Assembly (NCBI GenBank): GCA_934270475.1
Contig: CAKQPS010000006.1
Location: 1 to 64,000, forward strand
Length of the DNA stretch: 64,000 nucleotides
From: an uncultured Alphaproteobacteria bacterium
GTDB taxonomy: Bacteria > Pseudomonadota > Alphaproteobacteria > RF32 > CAG-239
Direction: 5' to 3'
The position numbers and the translations under genes were made by a program. This document shows, piece after piece, positions 16,380 to 27,574 of the stretch. The notes below the pieces were generated by a model. That model worked only from the letters and a program-made list of their open reading frames with translations, did no database searches and had not been told where the DNA came from. Numbering within the stretch: the first letter of the stretch is position 1; each line of letters starts with the position of its first letter.

Positions 16380-19300
16380 GTGATTAAGAAAATAATTTTG
16401 ATATTTTTAGGAATTGTTATAGCGGCTGTCGGCGGCTTGTTTGCTTATATATCTATGATGGATTGGAATACTCACCGTCAGGATATTGCTGATAAATTTT
16501 CGGAAATAACTGGTAAAAAAATTGAATTTTCCGGTTCTATCAGCGTAAAGCTTTTCCCGCAGCCGACCTTGAACGCTAAAAATGTTAAAATTATCAATCC
16601 TAACCGCTCGTCCGAGGTTTTGGCGACTATCGACAACTTGAACACCGAGGTGTCTTTGCGCTCGCTTTTGAAGGGAACTCCGGATATTCGCACCTTATCT
16701 TTAGTCGGCGCCGAAGTTTGGGTTAACATAAATGAAACCGGCGAGCTGAATTGGCGGAATTACAGCAAATCATCATTCAGCGATTCTGACCGAAACACCA
16801 GACTGCAAAGCTTAAACATTCAAAATGCTTTGGTGCACTTTGATAATGCTGTTGAAAAAATCCAGTTTGATTTGTCACAGTTTAACGCTGATATACAAGC
16901 CGATACTTTAGCTGGACCATATCGTTTGGACGGCAATTTTATGAAAAATCAAGACCATTTCGGCGTGGCGTTGAGCCTTGGTACTTTTTCAGGCTTAAAC
17001 GACGTGCCGGTAAACTTTGCCATAACCCACCCAAAATCTGAAAGCTTTTTGCGCTTTGACGGTACCTATATGCCGAATGAACAGGCGTATAAAGGAGATT
17101 TTAGCGGCGGTTCAAAGAAAACGGCAGACTTTGCCAATGTGTTGTCCGGTATAAAAATTTTAGATGAAATATATAATGTGCCGCTGCAATTTTCGGTTGG
17201 CATTGAAACCGACAGCGAACAGATAAAGCTTTCAAGTTTCATTATTAAATATGACAATTTTATGGAAGGCGCCGGCAGTATGCTTATTCCTTTGCGCGTT
17301 GAGGCAGGGCAAAACCGCAATGTGGTTTTGAAGTATCAGCTTGTTAATTTGGATATGCGTCCGCTGCTTTCTATTTTTCAGGCGGAATATAAAAACTTTG
17401 TAGAAAACGGCAGCGTCTACAAGCCGGACTTTAATATGAATATAGATGCCGACATCAGCTCCGAGCGCGTGGTGCTGAATGATGAAGATGCGGGCGCTTT
17501 GGAAAGCGTCAGCCTGAAAGGCAGCTGGAAAGACAACACGCTTTCCTTAGATGAATTTTACGCCGCTTGCGCCGGTAATACGGTGCTGACCATGGAAGGC
17601 AGCTTGGTTGAAGAAAATCAATCTCCGCAATATTTTTTGAAAGTGTCGGCAGACAGCAAAGACTTTTTGGCGTTTTTGAACAGCATGGGCTTGAAAATAC
17701 AAGCTTATACGCAGTCAACCTATCGCAATGCTAATGTTTCTTTCAGCCTGAGCGGCAACAATAACGCGGTTTCTGCAAATGATATTAAATTCACTATGGA
17801 TAAAATGAATATCAGCGGCGTTGCCGGCGGAACATTTAAAGAAGGTGGAAATATTTATGAAATGCAGCTGGCTGCGGATACGCTGAATTTGGATAATTAT
17901 TTGCCAAGCTATGAAAAGTCGCAGGATTTTATGACTACGCTTCGAGCAGATATTCAGAATTTGAGCTTTTTGAAATGGATTACTTTGCATGCCAATTTGC
18001 AGGCAGAAAACCTAATTTTCAGAAACGCAGCTATGTCTGATGCATCGTTGCAAATTGAAACAGACGCCGAAAGCGGCAAGCTTCATGTAATTGAAGCATC
18101 GGCAGCAAATATGGAAAATACCGATTTCAGACTTAGTGCGGATATTGATAATTTAGGCGGTTTGGATATCAATTTTGCCGATTTGAAATTTGACGTGCAG
18201 TCGAAAAACTTTGAAAATATAAAAGACAAGCTTAAATTGCCGCTGCCGAATTGGAAGATTTTTGCCTCCGGAAACTTTAGCGCTGCTGGTGAATATGACG
18301 GAAATCTGCATGACGGCAACTTGCAGATAAAAGGTACAGTCGGCGATGTTAAAGTTGAATATAATGGTGAAGTTAAACAAGATGACTACTTTGGATTTTC
18401 CGGTGATATTGATGTAAAAACCACCAATTTCGGCGAGTTTGTGAACAATATCGGCGGCACGCTCAAATCGGCAAATTCGCTTCGCGGCGCTTTGAACTGC
18501 AAAAGCAAAATCAGCGGCACCAGCGCAGATTGGAGTTTTGATGAAACAAACTGCCTGTGGGGAATTGCCAACTATCAAGGCAGCGGTCGCGTTCAAACCA
18601 ATAAGAACAATTATAAAATTAAAGCGGCGGCGAAAATTGATGATTTTAATTTAGAAAATGTAACCAATGTTCAATATGCTTTGAATGCTCCGGCAATCAA
18701 CCGCCAGCAGGACAACAGCTTTTATGCCCGTCCGGAAATTAACGGTGATACATTTTTGTTTGATATTTACCGCAATTTAGACTTGGATATAGAGCTGACG
18801 GCGGATAGAGCCGGATACCGCGGCAAAACCTTTAACCGTCTGCATGCCAACATTTTGAATGCCGAAAACATTATGCAACTGAAGAACCTTTCGGCAGTTT
18901 TCAACGATATGGATTTTAGCGGCGATATTTTGATAAACTATGCTCAAGGACCGGTTGTTAAAGGAACTATGAAAATAAGCAATATTGATTTGAGTAATAC
19001 AGGCGGCAATGTCTATGGCTTTAACAACGGCGTGCTGAATTTGGACGGTAGTTTTGAAATGCCGGCGGCATCGCTGAACGATTTTGTCAGCAACTATACC
19101 GGTAGTTTGCGCTTTGCTGGAACTGATATTTCCGTTAAAGGTTTGGATATTGCCAAAATAGAACAAGACTTGTCGGGGCGTGAATATTCTAAAGGTTTGT
19201 TCCAGCAAATCCGCGACAATCTGCAATCCGGTACAACCGTATTTTCAGAATTTTCCGGCGAAGTAAAAGCCGATAGTGGAAATTTGCTGTATAATAAATT

Positions 19301-20639
19301 TATACTAAAAACAGACGGCGCCGACATTGCAGTTGACGGCACTTTGAATGTTTCAGAATGGAAAATGAATAACACCTTTACGGTAAAACTAAGCAATTTG
19401 CCGGACATTCCTCAATTTTCATTCAGCTTGTCGGGGTTGATTAACAAACCGTCTTTAGATTTGAATATTGAGGAAGTTGCTCGCAAATATGATGCTCATT
19501 GGGAACAAATTGAGGCTGAAGAAAAAGAACGCAAAGCCGAAGAGGCGCGTCAGCTTAATCTAAAAATGAGCGCGGCGCAGGAAACGGTTAAACAAGTTTC
19601 GGAAAAAGCCAATTCTTTTGTGCCGGAGCTGGAAGAACATCAAAAAAACAGTCTTGATGAAAATTCTGTGGCATGGTATCAGGAACGGCTTGCGGAAATT
19701 TCTCAAATCAACCAAACTTTGGATAGTATGAAAGCTCAAGAGCATTTGCCTGACTTTACGGAAAGCGATGTGCAAAAAATAAATGATTATTGCGGGCAGA
19801 CAAGTTTGCGCCTTAGCAATTTTCCTATTGAAATTTCAACGCATTATCAAGATGATGTGCTGAACAGGTTTAGAAAAATTGCACCAACTCTGAACGAAAA
19901 TAACCAAAAGCAGGAGAATCTTAACGCCCAATATCAGCAGATGTTGAAAAATAAGTTTGAAGAACTGTCTCAAATCAAAGCGGAAGCTGTAATTTCGCAA
20001 AATCAGGAGCTTAAAGGCTACCAATCTGAATTTGAGCGTTTGAACAAGATATTGTTAAGAAAGTATAACAGCATTTCATTACAAATTAAAAATGTTGAAA
20101 AATTACAGAATAATATTCCTTTGCTAGAGCAAAAAACTGCGGTTTTGCATAAAAAGTTGGAAGAATATTCGGACAATATGCAAAAAATTGAAGATATTTT
20201 CACCAAAACTCAAAATCTTTTAAATGAAATGCTAGCCGAACAGCAAAAAATATATGATGAGCAATTGGCTCAAAAACTGGAAGATGAAAAAAAGAAAAGA
20301 GCCGAAGAGGGGGATTCGAATGATAATTCCGAAAATGTACTTGCTGCCGAAAGCGGTGAGGTTGTGGCTCCCCAAAATAATCAGCCGGTAATAAAAGTTA
20401 AAGGTACTCATATAGATGATGACGCGCCGCAAATGGTGATAAATGTGGAGCCGACGCAGTCAAACAAACCTTCTTTGCGTAAAATAACTTCTGAAGCTGC
20501 CGATGCAAAAGTTGAGCTCAGCGGCACAATCAAAAAGTCTTATGAAGAAAAAACAGCTGAAACGTCAACAAACAGCGGACTGTTGAAAGAGGCTGAAGGC
20601 GCAGTGCAAAAACCAACCGGAAGAATAATTGTGAAATAA
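16380..20639 (+). CDS. Giant AsmA-family protein with C-terminal coiled coil
   Basis: 1419 residues from GTG 16380 (GGGAG upstream). An N-terminal membrane anchor (1-27) is followed by the AsmA domain (IEFSGSISVKLFPQPTLNAKNVKI is typical) and a long beta-rich repeat region to about 1035 ending in the AsmA_2-like part (LRFAGTDISVKGLDIAKIEQDL). AsmA-like proteins are inner-membrane anchored, span the periplasm as a lipid-conducting groove and move phospholipid towards the outer membrane. Unusual here is the added Gln/Glu/Lys-rich coiled coil (about 1040-1290) and a low-complexity tail of about 120 residues. It stands just ahead of galU. Confidence 0.87.
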   Translation: MIKKIILIFLGIVIAAVGGLFAYISMMDWNTHRQDIADKFSEITGKKIEFSGSISVKLFPQPTLNAKNVKIINPNRSSEVLATIDNLNTEVSLRSLLKGTPDIRTLSLVGAEVWVNINETGELNWRNYSKSSFSDSDRNTRLQSLNIQNALVHFDNAVEKIQFDLSQFNADIQADTLAGPYRLDGNFMKNQDHFGVALSLGTFSGLNDVPVNFAITHPKSESFLRFDGTYMPNEQAYKGDFSGGSKKTADFANVLSGIKILDEIYNVPLQFSVGIETDSEQIKLSSFIIKYDNFMEGAGSMLIPLRVEAGQNRNVVLKYQLVNLDMRPLLSIFQAEYKNFVENGSVYKPDFNMNIDADISSERVVLNDEDAGALESVSLKGSWKDNTLSLDEFYAACAGNTVLTMEGSLVEENQSPQYFLKVSADSKDFLAFLNSMGLKIQAYTQSTYRNANVSFSLSGNNNAVSANDIKFTMDKMNISGVAGGTFKEGGNIYEMQLAADTLNLDNYLPSYEKSQDFMTTLRADIQNLSFLKWITLHANLQAENLIFRNAAMSDASLQIETDAESGKLHVIEASAANMENTDFRLSADIDNLGGLDINFADLKFDVQSKNFENIKDKLKLPLPNWKIFASGNFSAAGEYDGNLHDGNLQIKGTVGDVKVEYNGEVKQDDYFGFSGDIDVKTTNFGEFVNNIGGTLKSANSLRGALNCKSKISGTSADWSFDETNCLWGIANYQGSGRVQTNKNNYKIKAAAKIDDFNLENVTNVQYALNAPAINRQQDNSFYARPEINGDTFLFDIYRNLDLDIELTADRAGYRGKTFNRLHANILNAENIMQLKNLSAVFNDMDFSGDILINYAQGPVVKGTMKISNIDLSNTGGNVYGFNNGVLNLDGSFEMPAASLNDFVSNYTGSLRFAGTDISVKGLDIAKIEQDLSGREYSKGLFQQIRDNLQSGTTVFSEFSGEVKADSGNLLYNKFILKTDGADIAVDGTLNVSEWKMNNTFTVKLSNLPDIPQFSFSLSGLINKPSLDLNIEEVARKYDAHWEQIEAEEKERKAEEARQLNLKMSAAQETVKQVSEKANSFVPELEEHQKNSLDENSVAWYQERLAEISQINQTLDSMKAQEHLPDFTESDVQKINDYCGQTSLRLSNFPIEISTHYQDDVLNRFRKIAPTLNENNQKQENLNAQYQQMLKNKFEELSQIKAEAVISQNQELKGYQSEFERLNKILLRKYNSISLQIKNVEKLQNNIPLLEQKTAVLHKKLEEYSDNMQKIEDIFTKTQNLLNEMLAEQQKIYDEQLAQKLEDEKKKRAEEGDSNDNSENVLAAESGEVVAPQNNQPVIKVKGTHIDDDAPQMVINVEPTQSNKPSLRKITSEAADAKVELSGTIKKSYEEKTAETSTNSGLLKEAEGAVQKPTGRIIVK

Positions 20640-20711
20640 ATTTTAACAAGGCTTGTTAAATATTTTTATCATGTTAAATTAGATACACTATAATAATTAT
20701 GGAGATGTAAA

Positions 20712-21602
20712 ATGACCCGAAAACCTGAAGTTTGTGTACTGCCGGTGGCAGGACTTTCAACCCGCAATCTGCCGACAACAAAAGTTTTGCACAAAGGCTT
20801 TATGACGCTGGATAATATTCCGGTAATTCAATATGCTGTGGACAGCTGCGCCGAAGCCGGAATTAAAGAAATTGTTTTTATTTACAGCGACGATTTCTGC
20901 AAGCATTTGTTTGAAAAATATTATTCGCCGGCGCCGGAATTGGAAGCCCATTTGAAAGAAAAAAACAAATTGGATTTGTTGGAAAGAGTCCAAAAAATTA
21001 TTCCTGCCGGAATGAAGTTTTCATTTGCCCGCCAAAGCGAGCCAAAAGGCAACGGACACGCTATTTTGATGGCTAAAGAAATTATCGGAAAGCGCGACTT
21101 TGCCGTGATGTGGGTCGACGATGTTTATATCAATCTGCACGGCGACGGAGTTTTGAAGCAGCTTTGCGATGTTTATGAGCAAAAAGGCGGTATTGTGGAA
21201 AACATTATGGAATGTCCGCGTCAGGAAATGGTGCGTTACGGAGCTTTGGTCGGAGCTAAGCGCGACGGTAATGTGGTGCGTGCTACAGGTTTGGTCGAAA
21301 AGCCGAAATTAGAGGAAGTTCCGTCTAATTACGCTTCTATGGGACCGTATGTTATTCCAAATGAAGTACTAGATGTTTTGCCGGAAGTAACTAAAGGCAC
21401 TAACGGAGAAATAAATTTGACCGATGCCTTAAATTTGGCGGCAATGCGCGGAATGCCTATTTACGGTGTGCTGTGCAAGGGCTTGCGTTTTGACTGCGGC
21501 ACCAACGCCGATTTGCAGCGTTCAAATCTCAAACTCAGCTTGATGAACAGCGGAGAATTGAGAGCCTATGCCCGTGAGCTTTTAGACACGATGGATATAT
21601 AA
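20712..21602 (+). CDS. galU: UTP-glucose-1-phosphate uridylyltransferase
   Basis: 296 residues; makes UDP-glucose from UTP and glucose-1-phosphate. The nucleotide-binding start is PVAGLSTRNLPTTK, a variant of GLGTRFLPATK; MWVDDVYIN, GLVEKPKLEEVPSNYASMGPYV and the GLRFDCGTNADLQRSN end are family features. GGAG precedes ATG 20712. The changed first motif (ST for GT) makes substrate choice slightly uncertain. Confidence 0.88.
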   Translation: MTRKPEVCVLPVAGLSTRNLPTTKVLHKGFMTLDNIPVIQYAVDSCAEAGIKEIVFIYSDDFCKHLFEKYYSPAPELEAHLKEKNKLDLLERVQKIIPAGMKFSFARQSEPKGNGHAILMAKEIIGKRDFAVMWVDDVYINLHGDGVLKQLCDVYEQKGGIVENIMECPRQEMVRYGALVGAKRDGNVVRATGLVEKPKLEEVPSNYASMGPYVIPNEVLDVLPEVTKGTNGEINLTDALNLAAMRGMPIYGVLCKGLRFDCGTNADLQRSNLKLSLMNSGELRAYARELLDTMDI

Positions 21603-21615
21603 AATCAGCATTTTG

Positions 21616-21653
21616 AAAAACACCTCGGGGACAAGCGCTCGGGGTGTTTTTTT
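21616..21653 (+). terminator. Rho-independent terminator after galU
   Basis: AAAAACACCTCGGGG and the facing CGGGGTGTTTTTTT form a GC-rich stem with a T run. Confidence 0.85.
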
Positions 21654-21841
21654 GTGGTTTAATAAAATAAGGAATTTTTGTTAACTTTTTAAGGTCAAAA
21701 TCAATTTTAAGGCTGTTTTTTTGCCCGTGGGCGCAAAAGCACTGTTTTATATTGGGTATAAATCAGAAAAAAAACTTTTTATCAGCGCTTAAATTTGCTA
21801 TGTTTAGACAGTTTAACAAGTTTAAAGAAAAGAGGTATAAA

Positions 21842-24661
21842 GTGACAGAAGAAATTGAAAATACAGATGTCATAAAATCTGATAACATTGCCCCGACCAT
21901 GATTTCGGAAGAAATGCGCCGCTCATATTTGGACTATGCCATGAGCGTGATTGTGTCCCGTGCTTTGCCTGATGCCCGCGATGGTATGAAACCGGTGCAC
22001 CGCCGTATTATTTACGGTATGTATGAAAACGGCTATGATTGCACCAAGCCATATCGTAAATCGGCGCGTATCGTCGGCGATGTTATGGGTAAATATCACC
22101 CGCACGGCGATAGCTCTATTTATGAAGCCATGGTTCGTATGGCACAGCCGTTTTCTATGCGCCTGACCTTGGTAGACGGACAGGGTAACTTTGGTTCTAT
22201 GGATGGCGACGGCGCAGCTGCTATGCGTTATACCGAAGCTAGACTGGCAAAAGTTTCTTCTTGTCTGACCGATAACTTAGACGAAGACACCGTTGACTTT
22301 ATGCCGAACTATGATGAATCTTTGCAGGAACCGACAGTATTGCCGGCTCGTTTTCCAAACTTGCTGGTTAACGGCGGCAACGGTATTGCCGTTGGTATGG
22401 CAACCAACATTCCGCCGCATAACCTTGGCGAAGTGATTGACGCTTGCTGCGCCTATATCGACAATCCGGAAATCAGCATAGAAGAGTTGGTAAGCATTGT
22501 TCCAGGACCTGATTTCCCGACCGGCGGCTTAATTTTGGGCTACGGCGGAGCTAAACAGGCTTATTTGACCGGACGCGGCTCAATAATGATGCGCGCAAAA
22601 TGCACTATTGAAGAAATCCGTAAGGATAAAGAAGCCATTATCGTGCATGAAGTTCCGTATCAGGTCAATAAGGCGGCTTTGGTTTCGCATATTGCCGAGC
22701 TGGTTAAAGATAAAAAAGTTGAAGGTATTTCTGATATCCGAGATGAGTCCGACCGTCAAGGCGTGCGCATTGTAATTGAAATCAAGCGCGATTTCCAAGC
22801 CGATGTGGTGTTAAATCAGCTTTATAAGTTTACGGCTCTGCAAACCAGCTTTGGTATGAATATGCTGGCAATTAACGGTGGTCGCCCGATGATGATGAAC
22901 TTGAAAGACATCATCTCCACCTTTATTGAATTTCGTGAAGAAGTTATCCGCCGACGTACGATTTTCCGCTTGAACAAAGCCCGCAACCGTGCGCATGTTT
23001 TGGTTGGTTTGGCAATTGCTGTAGAAAATTTGGACGAAGTGATTGAGCTGATTAAAACTGCTCCGACGCCGCAAGACGCTAAAGAGGCTTTGGTCGGTAG
23101 AGCTTGGGCGGCTGCGTCTATTGAAGATTGGGTTAAATTGATTGACGAGCCGGATAGAAAAGTTGAAAACGGTTTCTATCGTTTGTCCGACGACCAAGCC
23201 AAAGCTATTTTGGATTTGAAATTACAGCGCTTGACCGGTTTGGAACGTGATAAAATTCATGATGAATTGGTTTCTTTGGGCGAAGATATCAAAGAGTTCC
23301 TTTCTATTTTAGCCAGCCGTGAAAAACTTTACGGTATTATGCGTGATGAGCTGGTTGCTGTTAAAGACGAATACGCAACTCCGCGTCTGACCAAGATAGA
23401 AGACATTGAATACAATCAAGATATTGAATCTTTGATTCAGCGTGAAGAAATGGTGGTTACCGTAACCGAAGCCGGCTATATCAAACGTGTGCCGCTGAAT
23501 GCCTATAAAGCACAGCGCCGCGGCGGCAAGGGCAAATCCGGTATGACCACAAAGGAAGAAGATTTTGTAACCCGCTTGTTTGTGGCAAGCACACACACTC
23601 CGGTACTGTTCTTCTCGAACAAAGGTATTGTTTATAAGATGAAAGTTTATAAACTTCCTTTGGGTTCGCCGACTTCTAAAGGCAAACCGTTTATCAACCT
23701 GCTGCCGCTGGTACAGGGCGAAACCATTACCGCCATTATGAAATTGCCAGAAAATGAAGCCGATTGCGAGAACCTGTCTATTGCTTTTGCAACCGCTAAA
23801 GGCAACATTCGCCGCAATAGCCTGATGGACTTTGTAAATGTTCAGTCCAACGGTAAAATTGCCATGAAACTGGACGAGGGCGACAAACTTATCAATGTGA
23901 CTTTGTGCGATGACAGCAACGATATTATGCTGGCTGCCAAGAGCGGTAAGTGCATTCGTTTTGCGGTGGAAGATTTGCGTGTGTTCGTTGGTCGTAATTC
24001 TACCGGTGTACGCGGTATCAAACTGCAGGACGATGACGAAGTTATTTCTATGTCTGTTTTGAAACACTGTGCATATAGCGTGGAAGAACGTGATGAATAT
24101 CTGCGCGTTTCTAATGCGATGAAACGTATGGAAACTGAAAACGGCGGCGATGCTTGCATTTCTCCGGATCAAACCGGTTTGCTTAACTTGCTTGACGTGG
24201 CTAAGTTTGAAGAAATGCGCAAAGCTGAAGAGTTTATTTTGACTGTGACTGTAACTGGTTACGGCAAACGCACATCGTCTTATGAATATCGCGTAACTGG
24301 TCGCGGCGGGCAGGGTATTGCCAATATGGAAATGTCTCCGCGCAACAAAGAAGTTGTAAGTTCTTTCCCTATTGAAGATGGTAAAGAAATTATGATGGTA
24401 ACCGACGGCGGCAAACTTATTCGTATGCCTGTTGATGATATCCGCGTTGCCGGACGCAAGACCCAAGGCGTTATCTTGTTCCGTACCGGTGAAAATGAAA
24501 AAGTTGTTTCCGTAACATGGCTGGATTCTGATGCCGATGCAGATGAAGAAATTGACGAAGAAAATAACAGCGAAGTTTTGGACGGTGATTTGAACGATGC
24601 TGCAGATGATGCCGCAGATGATATGGTTACCGAACCGGAAACCACTGACGATGAGCAATAA
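21842..24661 (+). CDS. gyrA: DNA gyrase subunit A
   Basis: 939 residues if started at GTG 21842, which has AAGAGG seven bases ahead and begins TEEIENTD; an in-frame ATG at 21800 and TTG at 21752 have no RBS. Gyrase A cuts and rejoins DNA; the active Tyr is in [10 protein letters not shown] (about 130). The quinolone region reads GDSSIYE: Ser at the E. coli S83 place and Glu at D87. The GyrA C-terminal beta-pinwheel is present with the GyrA box region ([11 protein letters not shown]) and further pinwheel blades, and the tail is acidic. A hairpin terminator follows. Confidence 0.96.
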   Translation: MTEEIENTDVIKSDNIAPTMISEEMRRSYLDYAMSVIVSRALPDARDGMKPVHRRIIYGMYENGYDCTKPYRKSARIVGDVMGKYHPHGDSSIYEAMVRMAQPFSMRLTLVDGQGNFGSMDGDGAAAMRYTEARLAKVSSCLTDNLDEDTVDFMPNYDESLQEPTVLPARFPNLLVNGGNGIAVGMATNIPPHNLGEVIDACCAYIDNPEISIEELVSIVPGPDFPTGGLILGYGGAKQAYLTGRGSIMMRAKCTIEEIRKDKEAIIVHEVPYQVNKAALVSHIAELVKDKKVEGISDIRDESDRQGVRIVIEIKRDFQADVVLNQLYKFTALQTSFGMNMLAINGGRPMMMNLKDIISTFIEFREEVIRRRTIFRLNKARNRAHVLVGLAIAVENLDEVIELIKTAPTPQDAKEALVGRAWAAASIEDWVKLIDEPDRKVENGFYRLSDDQAKAILDLKLQRLTGLERDKIHDELVSLGEDIKEFLSILASREKLYGIMRDELVAVKDEYATPRLTKIEDIEYNQDIESLIQREEMVVTVTEAGYIKRVPLNAYKAQRRGGKGKSGMTTKEEDFVTRLFVASTHTPVLFFSNKGIVYKMKVYKLPLGSPTSKGKPFINLLPLVQGETITAIMKLPENEADCENLSIAFATAKGNIRRNSLMDFVNVQSNGKIAMKLDEGDKLINVTLCDDSNDIMLAAKSGKCIRFAVEDLRVFVGRNSTGVRGIKLQDDDEVISMSVLKHCAYSVEERDEYLRVSNAMKRMETENGGDACISPDQTGLLNLLDVAKFEEMRKAEEFILTVTVTGYGKRTSSYEYRVTGRGGQGIANMEMSPRNKEVVSSFPIEDGKEIMMVTDGGKLIRMPVDDIRVAGRKTQGVILFRTGENEKVVSVTWLDSDADADEEIDEENNSEVLDGDLNDAADDAADDMVTEPETTDDEQ

Positions 24662-24694
24662 AAAACTCATCTGACCGATTTTCTGAAAACTTGT

Positions 24695-24725
24695 ACCGGC
24701 TGCCATAAAAGCAGCCGGTATTACT
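24695..24725 (+). terminator. Hairpin terminator after gyrA
   Basis: ACCGGCTGC pairs with GCAGCCGGT around CATAAAA, followed by TATTACTTT. Confidence 0.7.
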
Positions 24726-24749
24726 TTAGAAATTAAAGAATATATAAAA

Positions 24750-24780
24750 ATATAAAGCTCCGAAAATCGGAGCTTTATAT
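24750..24780 (-). terminator. Terminator after lon
   Basis: ATATAAAGCTCCGA-AAA-TCGGAGCTTTATAT is a perfect 14-bp stem; it lies just past the lon stop on the minus strand. Confidence 0.75.
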
Positions 24781-24795
24781 TAGATTTAAGAACAC

Positions 24796-27141
24796 TTATT
24801 TTTTATGTAAGGCTATTGTTAAAACCTCTGAAACATTGCTTACCGGAATAATTTTCATTCCTTTTTTCACGTTATCCGGTATCTCTGCCAAATCTTTTTC
24901 ATTTTCTTTTGGAATGATTACAGTTTTGATACCTCCGCGCAAAGCGGCAAGCAATTTTTCTTTTAATCCACCGATTGGTAGAACCCGACCCTGCAAAGTT
25001 ATTTCACCAGTCATAGCAACATCTTTTTTCACCGGAGTTTTAGTAAACACCGAAACCAAAGTTGTATACATGGCAATACCGGCAGAAGGTCCGTCTTTCG
25101 GGGTAGCCCCTTCCGGTACATGGACATGAACATCTGTTTTTTCAAATACTTCAGGGTCTATGCCCAAATCTTTGGAATGGGCGCGCACCACGGAATAGGC
25201 GGTTTCAATAGATTCCTTCATCACATCGCCGAGTTTTCCGGTTTGTGTGACTTTGCCTTTCCCCGGCATATCCACAGCTTCAATAAATAGAATATCTCCG
25301 CCGACCTCAGTCCAAGCCAAACCGGTAGTAACGCCGATATGGTCTTGTTTTTCAGCTTCGCCGTAACTGAAACGCTTTACGCCCAAATATTTTTCCAAAT
25401 TAGCCGGTGTAACCTCTATTTTTACGCATTTGCCTTTTTGCAGCAAAATATCTTTTGTTGCTTTGCGGGCAATAGTTGCCAGTTCGCGCTCCAAGTTGCG
25501 CACGCCGGCTTCGCGGGTATAATAGCGGATTATATCGCGGATAGCCTCATCGCTGATTACCAATTCAGAGCATTTAACTGCATTTTCATCAAACACTTTT
25601 TTCAATAAATGGCGTTTGGCGATTTCTATTTTTTCATCTTCGGTATAGCCTGACAGCTGGATAATTTCCATACGGTCAAGCAGCGGACGCGGCATATCTA
25701 GTGAGTTTGCAGTTGTCACAAACATCACATCAGACAAATCATAGTCAACCTCTAAATAGTGGTCGTTAAATGACGAATTTTGTTCCGGATCCAAAACTTC
25801 AAGCAGGGCAGAGCTTGGATCGCCTCGCCAATCATTGCCCAGTTTGTCAATTTCATCTAGCAAAAACAACGGATTCGAGGTTCCGGCTTTTTTCATTGAC
25901 TGCACAATTTTCCCCGGCATCGCTCCAACATAGGTGCGGCGGTGACCGCGGATTTCCGCTTCATCGCGCATACCGCCTAATGAGGCGCGCACAAAGTTAC
26001 GGTTGGTGGCGCGGGCTATAGATTTACCGAGAGAGGTTTTACCAACCCCTGGAGGACCAACCAAACACAAAATCGGAGCTTTCATACTGCTGGAGCGGGA
26101 CTGCACGGCTAAGTATTCTATAATCCGCTCTTTAACCTTTTCCAGTCCGTAATGGTCTTCTTCCAAAACTTTAATAGCTTTTGACAAATCTTTGTTTAAT
26201 TTTGTTTTTTTATTCCAAGGAATGTCTAAAAGCCAATCCAAATAGTTTCGGATAATAGCACTTTCCGGTGAAGAATTACCCATATTTTTCAGCTTTTTAA
26301 GCTCAGCCAAAGCTTTGTCTCTTGCTTCTTTAGTAAATTTTGTATCGTTAATGCGCTTTAGATAATTGCCGAATTCGTCGCCGTCTTCGCCATCATTAAG
26401 TTCTTTTTGAATGGCTTTTATTTGCTCATTCAAATAGTATTCTTTTTGGCTTTTTTCCATTTGCTTTTTAACACGGTTCTTAATGCGGTCTTCTACTTCC
26501 ATAACCATCATTTCCGTATCAATAAGCTGCAGCAATTTGTTCAGACGTTCTTTTAAATTTTCTGCTTCAAGCAAATATTGCTTGTCTTCTGTTTTTAAAG
26601 CCAAGTGCGAGGCAATGGTATCGGCTAATTTGTCGTATTCTTCAATTTGTTTAACAGATTGCACCACATCAAGCGGAATTTTCTTATTTAGTTTAACATA
26701 ATCTTCAAATTGGCTGACTACCGCACGAGCCCAAGATTTTAGCTCCGTAGCGTCTTCTTTTTCAGCCGGATAAGCCACAACTTGAGCCGAATAGTAAGTT
26801 CCTTCGTTTTGAAAATTTTTAATTTTGATGCGTTCTATGCCTTCAACCAAAATCTTTATGGTTCCGTCCGGCAGTTTCAGCATTTGCAAAATATTGCCTC
26901 TAGTGCCTACTTTATATAAATCATCGGTTTCCGGCACTTCGACATCGGCTTTTTTCTGCATCACTAAAACAATGTCAGAACCTTTGTCATTGGCATGCTG
27001 CACAGCTTCAATAGATTTTTCCCGACCGACAAAAATCGGCACAATCATTTTAGGATATACCACCACATCGCGCAGCGGCAGCACTGGTAAAACTGTTTCT
27101 TTTTTCTTTTCCACTATATTGTTTTCCTCATTTTTTTGCAT
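24796..27141 (-). CDS. lon: ATP-dependent protease Lon
   Basis: 781 residues, usual Lon length. N-terminal substrate domain (LPVLPLRDVVVYPKMIVPIFVGR), a coiled linker, the AAA+ module with Walker A GPPGVGKTS (362-370) and the LLDEIDKLG Walker B, and the serine protease domain with catalytic Ser in DGPSAGIAM (about 675) and the Lys in GLKEKLLAA. It degrades misfolded and short-lived regulatory proteins in the cytosol. It is a single-gene unit. Confidence 0.97.
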   Translation of the reverse strand: MQKNEENNIVEKKKETVLPVLPLRDVVVYPKMIVPIFVGREKSIEAVQHANDKGSDIVLVMQKKADVEVPETDDLYKVGTRGNILQMLKLPDGTIKILVEGIERIKIKNFQNEGTYYSAQVVAYPAEKEDATELKSWARAVVSQFEDYVKLNKKIPLDVVQSVKQIEEYDKLADTIASHLALKTEDKQYLLEAENLKERLNKLLQLIDTEMMVMEVEDRIKNRVKKQMEKSQKEYYLNEQIKAIQKELNDGEDGDEFGNYLKRINDTKFTKEARDKALAELKKLKNMGNSSPESAIIRNYLDWLLDIPWNKKTKLNKDLSKAIKVLEEDHYGLEKVKERIIEYLAVQSRSSSMKAPILCLVGPPGVGKTSLGKSIARATNRNFVRASLGGMRDEAEIRGHRRTYVGAMPGKIVQSMKKAGTSNPLFLLDEIDKLGNDWRGDPSSALLEVLDPEQNSSFNDHYLEVDYDLSDVMFVTTANSLDMPRPLLDRMEIIQLSGYTEDEKIEIAKRHLLKKVFDENAVKCSELVISDEAIRDIIRYYTREAGVRNLERELATIARKATKDILLQKGKCVKIEVTPANLEKYLGVKRFSYGEAEKQDHIGVTTGLAWTEVGGDILFIEAVDMPGKGKVTQTGKLGDVMKESIETAYSVVRAHSKDLGIDPEVFEKTDVHVHVPEGATPKDGPSAGIAMYTTLVSVFTKTPVKKDVAMTGEITLQGRVLPIGGLKEKLLAALRGGIKTVIIPKENEKDLAEIPDNVKKGMKIIPVSNVSEVLTIALHKK

Positions 27142-27233
27142 ATCAGCTAAACTCCGTCCAATACATCTTTTTATTATATAAGGTTGCTTTTAAAGTTCTA
27201 CAATAGCACAAAGCAAATTTTCCCCATTTTGTT

Positions 27234-27506
27234 TTAGTTTAAAGCAATAATTTTAATATTATCGGTTAAATATTTTTCAATCCCGTCATTTATCATTTTA
27301 AGTAAAATCTTAGCCTCTTTCTTGCTGATATTTTCTTGAACAGCCCAAGCCAGCATTTGTACGTCATTTTTGTTTATATAGCTATCAAATGCTAATATCA
27401 CATTGGTTTTAGATGATAAATAATCTCCGTTTTGCGCCTCGGGATATTTTTCGGCAAAGTCGAAAAATATTTTATCAGCAATGTTTTTTAGTTTTATTGA
27501 ATCCAT
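27234..27506 (-). CDS. Hypothetical small protein
   Basis: 90 residues, soluble and helical, no Cys, no signal peptide. I do not recognise it. ATG 27506 has an AGGTG-like sequence upstream. It lies between lon and two exported-protein genes on the same strand. Confidence 0.65.
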   Translation of the reverse strand: MDSIKLKNIADKIFFDFAEKYPEAQNGDYLSSKTNVILAFDSYINKNDVQMLAWAVQENISKKEAKILLKMINDGIEKYLTDNIKIIALN

Positions 27507-27574
27507 ATTTCACCTGCTAAATAAGATATAATTCTTATTTTAAGCAGATGTCAATAGTTTTTTCTTATATTTTC

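Noticed and set aside
23309..24706. 465-codon open frame antisense to gyrA
   Set aside because: It mirrors the codon bias of gyrA on the opposite strand, has no start signals and no known domain; gyrA is certain.
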